From positions 19,003,344 through 19,067,343 of the forward strand of contig OU744449.1 in assembly GCA_916610825.1 (NCBI GenBank): 64,000 bases of DNA, read 5' to 3'. The notes under the pieces are model-generated. The model was given only the letters and a program-made list of their open reading frames with translations, searched no databases and was not told the DNA's origin. Each line of letters begins with the position of its first letter. The stretch's first letter is position 1. Source of the stretch: Haliclystus octoradiatus. Taxonomy: Eukaryota; Cnidaria; Staurozoa; Stauromedusae; Haliclystidae. A program made the translations under genes and the position numbers. Positions 56,866 through 64,000 of this stretch are shown piece after piece.

Positions 56866-59800
56866 CGCTAATAAGTACTGTAATTAATTAAAATGTTCAT
56901 ATTTTTCCTCAAGCATCTTTCTATTCGTGTGCATTTAATACCATTCAAGATGCGAACGCTTATTGTTTAATTGACAAAGGTTGAAGTATCCTGCTACAAT
57001 ATATTTAATTTTATTTCATAAGAAATCACAACAGAACATTTTTGAAAATAATGATCTATATATGCTCTCTATATGTGCTTGTATTCGGCTGGCTATGATT
57101 TATATTAAATGTGATTGTAGTTAGGCCTAATTGTTGCCCTTTATGTTTTATTTGCCTGGGGTGAACTCCCCTCCCTCAAATAGGTTACTGCCTGCTGGCG
57201 GGGGGCTGTTAGAGTATAACTGTGTTATATTATGTAAGTCTGCCTGAGTCAGATAAATTTTGCTTTCGCTTCATCGTCATCGTCATCACGATCATCATTT
57301 ATTCAGAAATATTAAAGTATACACAAAAATTTTCATTAATGATTGATCAGCTACAGAACATAGCATTCAAATTTAGGTTATGCAAATGAACAACAAACTT
57401 TGCTACGGAAAATTTATTGGTTTAATCTAGCTTCAAGTAATAAAGAACATAAATGCTTTAATGGATCAATTGGCTCTAATTCCACACATACAAAATTTAG
57501 CAGTATGTACAAGGAATATCTAATTAACAAGGTAAATCATGGGTAGATTGAGGTTGTGAGATTGATGCTAATGAGTCTTTGATGCTAATCTTTTGTTGCT
57601 GCCGTGGACAAAATCACACAGCGTTTGTATATTTTCTATAGCGTTTGTATATTTTCTTTTTATTCCAAAATGAAATTGATTTCGAATATCCGCAACACTA
57701 TATGAGATAATAGGAGAGCGGAGAAGCAGCCTGAGCCTGTGTCAGCAGCCTTGTACGAGTATATAGCGCAATGAAGCATCATGTTAGAACGATATACAAT
57801 GAGGGTATCTGAGGCGAATGAAGTTGATACTATATAAACGTTATTAATGTTTCTCGACTTGGAATGTCTCTGTCACCAAAACCGGCGATCGAATTCACTC
57901 CAAATCTTAATATGTGATACTCAGAATATCGAACTATCGAAGTCAATTAAAAAAGCTGGATGAAAAACTACCAAGTTTATATTTAGTAACAGCCATCTAG
58001 GTCGATCTAAGTGTGATTTCGTGAAACTCAGACATGTATATCAAAGTACACTGATACACAACTACACAAATATTTATTTACAGTTATGTCGTTAAAGTTG
58101 ACTTGGGGGTGTTTAGATATTTCGAGAAAAAAAACAGTTTTTCATTTTCCACGACTTGTAGGTCTCTAAATTGAAAAGATTTCATGGAAATATATCCTCT
58201 TATTATTTAGATACAGCCCTTTGAGTTTGCCTATAAGGGTGTGTAGTTGTAAAGATTTTCAAAAAAGCCGGTTGTCCACTTTCTCCAACTTGAGGTCTAT
58301 ATCAAATCAGAACAAGGAAAAGTGAATCTACTGATTTGGGAATCTTTTTTATTTGTCTCGATACACATTTAAAAGCTAAATATAGATCATCGGCATGCCT
58401 CGTTCTGATTTGATAGATCCGTTTGAAGTTGAATTGCAGAAACTGAAAAACTGGCATTTAACAAACCCAAAAATACTACCTATATCAACTAGGAGTGCTG
58501 TATCTAAATAAGTACTAATTGGTATTTTATCATAAAATCTTTACAGTACACCTTCATACATGTCTGATTATAGCATACTAAGATATGTCAGTGAATTAAA
58601 TCACCTGTTTTGGTGTGAGAGACATTTGAATTGGAAAATACAAATACAGGCTTTTCCAAAATCTGAAAAGTTACAAAACTAAACTTGGATCGACCTAGAT
58701 GGCTGTTACTAAATATAGACCTGATATTTTTTCATAAAGCATTCTTAATTGACTTCAATACATGTGTGAGTATGACATACTAGGATTAGCAGTGAATTGG
58801 ATCAAAAATGTTGGTGTAAGGAGCATTTCAAGTTGAGAAACATAAATACCGGCTTTTTTTCTAAATCGAAAAAGTGGGGAAATTACACTTACTTGCTAAA
58901 TATACTGATATTTTTTCATTTAGTGTGAATTGTATCATTTTTATAACTTGAGAGACATTTGGAGTACCAGTACTAAATATGCAGTAGAATTACGAACAAG
59001 TTACGAAATAAGGATTGATTGATTTATGGCTATATTAACAAACAGTTGAATAATATGAAAACCTTTAATCTAAATCTAAACAATTTTATAAAGGGTATGG
59101 AGATAGGATACGATATGACTAGCTTCTCTTCTGTTAGACTGTTTCAGATGGTACAGAAAGATGCCATGGGGGGTTTTCTTTTAGAATATAGCATGACACA
59201 AGAAATTCCTGATAATATTACGCTTTAAGAAAAGCCTATGCATGTTATTCGAATCTATTCTCTTTAAAAAAAACTGTTGGATGGTTTTCAAACAGAATTT
59301 ATTGAGCTATTTCAACTTCAAACTCATTGTGACGCTTAGTTTCGTGCCTATGCAGATCCAACAGAAAAAATCACAATTTCGTTGAAAGATCTTAACCTTG
59401 CAAAGTCTTAAATTCAACTTATCAGATCAAACCATATTATAGACATATTCTGATTATGAAAGAAACTGTCGAGGGAGGATTATTACTAATTACCTTAAAT
59501 ATATCAATCAGTCAATCTGCAACATTAAAAATCTTTTAAAATTCAAAGACCAAATATTACGAATATCTTTCTTGTTTATGATGAAAACTCTCTGATTGGG
59601 ATTGGATCTAGTTAGTTTTAAATATCTGAATCCAGATTGGATCGGATTTAGATTACTGATATTTTGTACGAGTAATCAGTTTTTGAAAATCGGTTCTGAC
59701 GTACATGTTTAGTGTACAGTCCGCACGTAAGCTTTTAGTTTCACGATGTTGTATACTTGAGAGAACAGCCGAAGGAGAGCCATAGATTCAGAGCATTCTA

Positions 59801-60747
59801 TGTACTATATATCGTTAGTCATAAATAACAGATACAATTTATTTCTTTCGTGGTTCATTTATTGTTCTCATTTGATAAAACTTTTTAAATATTCGATTGA
59901 AGATGATGCTTCTATATATATACGGATTGTATATTGTAATGTTTCTATTTATAGTTTTCACAATTAAATTCTCTTTTGACGCATTTTTCATATAGATGTC
60001 ATTCAATTCATCATTTTACGGTTGAACGGCAGTATATATTTTATATAGAACTTCAATATATATTACAATGAAGATCCCTTTTATCAGTATTTACATAATA
60101 TAGAGTATTGTCTGAATATATTAAACTCGTTTGAAACTTTTTTATCTCTATACTGGCCTATACTATTGTGGACAACGCGTATTGTAAACAAAAAAGCTTT
60201 TTTACCTCTTTTTTACACATAATTTAATTGTTGTTTCTTTTAAACATTATTTTCTCGTGAATTTTATGTTTGAATAATAAAAATATATTTTCATGTCACG
60301 TATGTTTGACTGCTTTGTGTGTTTCATTTTCAGTATGGCATAACCATTTGCTGCATTTTCAAACAATTATATAGCGTCCACTACTACATGCTTGAGATAA
60401 TATAGTAGAACCTATAGGGACCCAATATAGATATTATTGTCAATGAAGTCAACCATATATCATGGAAATAGAGCACAATAGAAATAGAACAATTGAGTAA
60501 AATTAAGGATTTTAACTGTATACTACAGTAGTTTACGCGACAAACCAGTACGTAATTCATTTGAGCAAAAATATAGTTCTCAAAGTGGTGGGATGCTAAA
60601 CTAACTATATAATCTCACGATCTCTGATAATAACACATTGAGTGGATGGCTTGTATATGTTACTACTCATATATATCACATTTGTCGCTATAGGATTATA
60701 TATTTTTGGTTTAATATTGGAAATATATTTTAGTGGATTTATAAACG
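56866..60747. other. Intergenic region between GPCR3 and GPCR4
   Basis: No gene recognised in about 3.9 kb. It contains a 20-bp tandem duplication (AGCGTTTGTATATTTTCTAT near 57617-57656) and the degenerate repeat cluster at 57880-58980. Confidence 0.5.
57880..58980. repeat. Cluster of degenerate inverted and direct repeats
   Basis: A unit containing GAAGTCAATTAA..., ATATTTAGTAACAGCC and ATCTAGGTCGATC occurs forward near 57950-58010 and inverted near 58684-58770; the core of about 38 bp is almost identical. Further diverged copies of parts of the unit (GAGAGACATTTG..., GGCTTTT.CAAAATCTGAAAA, TACATGT.TGA.TAT) lie near 58180-58330, 58540-58670 and 58760-58960 in both orientations. No coding capacity. 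It could be a decayed foldback element with internal duplications. Confidence 0.6.
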
Positions 60748-61764
60748 ATGAAGGATTTTTTCGAACAGAATTGTCATGCTTCAATCCACGCATTATCAGC
60801 TGATGTTTTAACAAGAAAAATGAAACTGATTTACGTTATATCGTCACTGTCATTAGCCTTACCAATAGTATTATTGAACTTACTTGTAATTACGATAATC
60901 ATAAGACGTAAGAAGCTACAGACCACTTCAAATATATTTCTGTGCAATCTTGCTTTTACTGACATGTTAACGGGATTGGTTTTACTTCCATGTTTATCCA
61001 ATATTTATTTAATGGAATATCCAGAGAAGAACTGTCTATCTATTAATGTTACTTCAATTGTTGCATTTACAACAATGCTTGCTACATTCTGTGGAATGAT
61101 CATGATTGCAACGGATAGATATTTAGCAATTTTCAAGCCATTTTTATATCATACATTGTTTGCTAGGAAAAGGCGATTATTCAAAGTAATCGCTTCTGTT
61201 ATACTGACATGTTTTTTCATCGCAGTGGCCACTATATTTACACCAAACAAAATTTTATTTTCAATCACTGCAATGGTACTAGTTGTCATTACCTTATTAT
61301 GGAGTATATATGTTCATGTTAGTTCTTATTTCATATCACGTAAAATGCGTAAATTGGATAAGAAAATTCAGAGACCAAATGATCAACTAAAAACTGATGC
61401 ACGCAACCGTCGTATAGGACAAATGGTTGCGACCATGCTATTAGTACTTTTCACGTGTTTTGCACCATACTTTGTTGGTTTAATGTTGACTTCTGCAAAT
61501 ACGGAAAACACACCCTACTACCTCCGTTATTATCATCCAATGGCCTTGATATTATTTATGGCAAACTCTTTATTTAATCCAATCATTTATTGCTGGAAAA
61601 TTAGAGAAATCAGAAGAGCAATTATGACTTTGTTTGCGCCTGCGTCATTAGATGAAAAAACAAATGAACCAGGGCTATCTGATCAGCCTGATGAACCATC
61701 TTCAAAAATGACGTCTATCAGAACAACTACAATAACGAAAACTTGTGATGACTACAAGATATAG
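60748..61764 (+). CDS. GPCR4, orphan class A G-protein-coupled receptor
   Basis: An intronless 338-residue receptor. C9 in the N-terminus; TM1 N44 (LLNLL, where the others have NG), TM2 D72, C96, DRY 123-125, TM7 NPIIY 277-281 then CWK. C9 to N44 is 35 residues and C96 to R124 is 28. An NVT sequon lies near the top of TM3. Extracellular loop 2 is short (TIFTPNKILF) with no Cys. TM5 lacks Pro but keeps YVHV. TM6 has CFAP. The C-tail is about 55 residues with many Ser/Thr and ends DYKI, like GPCR1's TYKI. The ATG lies 16 bp after an acceptor-like AATATATTTTAG. AATAAA occurs 37 bp after the stop. Closest to GPCR1 and GPCR2 by eye. Ligand unknown. Confidence 0.94.
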   Translation: MKDFFEQNCHASIHALSADVLTRKMKLIYVISSLSLALPIVLLNLLVITIIIRRKKLQTTSNIFLCNLAFTDMLTGLVLLPCLSNIYLMEYPEKNCLSINVTSIVAFTTMLATFCGMIMIATDRYLAIFKPFLYHTLFARKRRLFKVIASVILTCFFIAVATIFTPNKILFSITAMVLVVITLLWSIYVHVSSYFISRKMRKLDKKIQRPNDQLKTDARNRRIGQMVATMLLVLFTCFAPYFVGLMLTSANTENTPYYLRYYHPMALILFMANSLFNPIIYCWKIREIRRAIMTLFAPASLDEKTNEPGLSDQPDEPSSKMTSIRTTTITKTCDDYKI

Positions 61765-61800
61765 TTAACTGCCAGCATATAAGCTTGTTAGCTTGAGTAT

Positions 61801-61806
61801 AATAAA
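61801..61806 (+). promoter_or_regulatory. Poly(A) signal of GPCR4
   Basis: AATAAA 37 bp after the stop codon of GPCR4. Confidence 0.6.
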
Positions 61807-64000
61807 TTGTACATTGTAAAACAATGGAATTGTCATCGAAAACGCAAATAACATACCAAATGTCTGTAAAACAAAATAAAAAAGTCCTAAAACATTCTTT
61901 GTCTTCTTTTTATTTTGTCTTGAATAATCATTTGGGATTCGAGGGACATTTATTTATACCTAATCTTATTCCTTGCTCAATGCAATCATTTTTCATTAGA
62001 ATATAGCTTAATTTTAGTATATTATATATATTATGTGCCATTTCTTCCCTTGATACTCAGGCCTGAAATTATACTGTTACTATACTGTTAAAAGATACTA
62101 TATACTGTTTCACGAAGTTTCCGATTTATAGATAGTCTGCGAGAACGTTATCTATGAACAGTCATTTGAAAATCTCGATAGCTTCGCACCCTTTCAAAAT
62201 TTGAAAATATTATCATTTTGTTTATTGACAGTCAAAAACATGGACAAAGCAGCAGTAGATATGTTTATTAAGTAGTAGAAATGTTGACTCACAGATTACG
62301 AGTTCACTCAGATACTCTGAGTTTCGCGTAACGCGAAAAAACGCTGTGCAGACTGTTTATTAATAATGAAAATTATGTGTGTCATCAAATTATATATATA
62401 TATATATATCATACTATAAGGCATTTCTATTGTTTCAGTAGCGCATAACTATTGAAGTTTTTAGTCTCTTGTTAATTTTAGTCAACCTTTCTATATCGCT
62501 GTGCATTTAGCATTGAACACTTTTGTTGATGTATTATCTCATGCATTTATTATAATTATACTTAGAAAGAAATGTGTTCATACAATTCTGTTATAGTCTT
62601 TGCTATATTTACAGCTGTATACCATATACCTGACAATAGCGCTTTGTTTTTGCTGTATATTAGCCTGATTTATATGTATTATTACACACGATGTTGATAA
62701 TTTATTAGTTTAAGTATAAAATATGTCAAATTCTCCAGAGGTGATGTAAAACAAACGTTACTCATAAATATGATGATGAAATAAAGTCCCAGTTGTAAAT
62801 ACTGTAATAAACTGGAAACATCTCTGTGAAATGTGTCTGAAATGAACCTTACTATCTTGTATATGTCTGCAAGCAGGCTTTTGTTTTTGTGAATCATGCA
62901 GTTTGTAAATATTGAGCAGATTTGCTGTATAAAAACTGATAATTATTGCCTTTTATCTAATTCAAGAATAAAATATCATAGCTTTTTGTTGTATTTAATT
63001 ACGGGTTATTATTACATATTTCCGTAGATATATTCGTAAACATCCAATTTTTAGTGTAGCTCAATCAGTTAGAAACATTTAGTTGATGCCGCTGATGCGA
63101 GATATAACGTAGCAAAGTATATAATTACGAGAGAAACAAACAAACATAAATCAATGGCGAAAACGATGAAAAAATCTAAAGCAAATCTTGTCTGCGTGAA
63201 ACTTTACATACAATGTATTAATATGCAATTGCAGAAAGTAAAGAAGTGGATTAAGAACGTTGTTTAATTTTTGTTTCAGACGATTGGTTGTATATGTTTA
63301 TGGATGCAGCTATATACAGATTATTACAAAGAGATTCAGACTTGAGGTACAATTGTCTGTCAATCAGCACAAATGCATATAATACGCGGAAAATTGTTGT
63401 TGGATTCAAAGTTGAAGTGCACGATGCTGTATGAAGTAATCTACATTCTGCACTTATACCTTCAGCTGCAGACTTCAAAGATAATCCAACATGCAGTCCA
63501 TTCAGGGAGAAAATAATATCCTATCAAGATTTCAAAGTTAAAACAAAAATGTCAGTAATTAACATGAAAGATAATATTTATTTCGAGCGAGTGATTAGAG
63601 AGCAAATCTCTATAGCAACAGCAGGGACGTATTTCTTATTAAGCCCATCAAACTAGTATATTATCATCGCATCTGTAACACTGTCAACACAAAACACTAT
63701 TGTAAAATATTCAAATGTAAATATAACAAAGACTAACAGATATATTGAGAACATTTAAAATTTTTATTTCTTCATAAATATACCGCTTTATATGTTTTTA
63801 ACTACCAATAAACGAAATAATAATATTTTAATTTTCGGACTGATCTTTCTAACCTGCATAATTGATCTATTAATCTATATAGAGTTTTTACACATGCTCC
63901 CAATGAGTCCATCAAGAATTATTTAAAGAAAAGATTGATAACCCACATGTGGTGAATTCTGAAAAGACAGTGGTCCCGGGATAGATTGTTACGTCAACCA
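61807..64000. other. Non-coding region to the window end
   Basis: No gene or element recognised. A (TA)n run lies at 62391-62409. Confidence 0.45.

Noticed and set aside
59019..59228. 69-codon ORF
   Set aside because: No family resemblance and Asn/Met/Phe-rich composition as expected from AT-rich chance frames.

Overview
The window is AT-rich genomic DNA of an animal. It holds four intronless rhodopsin-class GPCR genes scattered through about 48 kb of decayed and recent transposable elements. The mix of element types (BEL/Pao, Ty3/Gypsy, Ty1/Copia, Penelope-like, non-LTR, hAT, and Mutator-, Harbinger- and piggyBac-type MITEs), kilobase-scale microsatellites and clusters of single-exon class A GPCRs fits an invertebrate. 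A cnidarian or another early-branching animal is my best guess, but nothing here fixes the species. There are no prokaryotic features, CRISPR arrays or rRNA genes.

Layout. 1-4.3 kb: a possible small exon, then an ancient BEL/Pao relic. 5.0-11.7 kb: a 5'-truncated LINE (+), split by a 4.1-kb Gypsy element (Gypsy-1, ACAAC target duplication) and ending in a 1.19-kb (ATT)n tract. 11.7-13.2 kb: a second Gypsy relic carrying a foldback, Mutator-like MITE. 13.9-16.0 kb: GPCR1, followed by a recent 370-bp duplication whose two copies are separated by 381 bp copied from 3 kb upstream. 16.7-20.5 kb: a TTAA-flanked MITE, a tRNA-like SINE head, a THAP-like exon and a LINE (+). 21.7-22.9 kb: GPCR2 (-). 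25.9-35.4 kb: a Penelope-like relic, Gypsy-2, Gypsy-3 inserted into Gypsy-2, and a second Penelope-like fragment. 39.4-46.1 kb: a young BEL/Pao element (LTRs differ at 2 of 635 bp) whose coding region is nevertheless broken. 46.3-52.2 kb: a Harbinger-like MITE, then a Copia element split by a 2.0-kb non-autonomous hAT element with a perfect 8-bp target duplication. 54.3-55.3 kb: a (GAAT)n tract at the 3' side of a LINE relic. 55.9-56.9 kb: GPCR3 (-). 57.9-59.0 kb: degenerate inverted repeats. 60.7-61.8 kb: GPCR4 (+).

The only genes that look intact are the four receptors. They are clear paralogues with identical spacing from an N-terminal Cys through TM3. Each has a Cys exactly 35 residues before the TM1 Asn and another exactly 28 residues before the DRY Arg, and none has a Cys in the very short second extracellular loop. 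They also lack the usual TM5 proline and the TM6 tryptophan. I infer orphan receptors of melanocortin/EDG/cannabinoid-like architecture with a non-canonical N-terminus-to-TM3 disulfide. This is the most interesting biology in the window. The duplication with templated filler and the link between LINE tails and giant microsatellites are the most interesting genome-structure signals.
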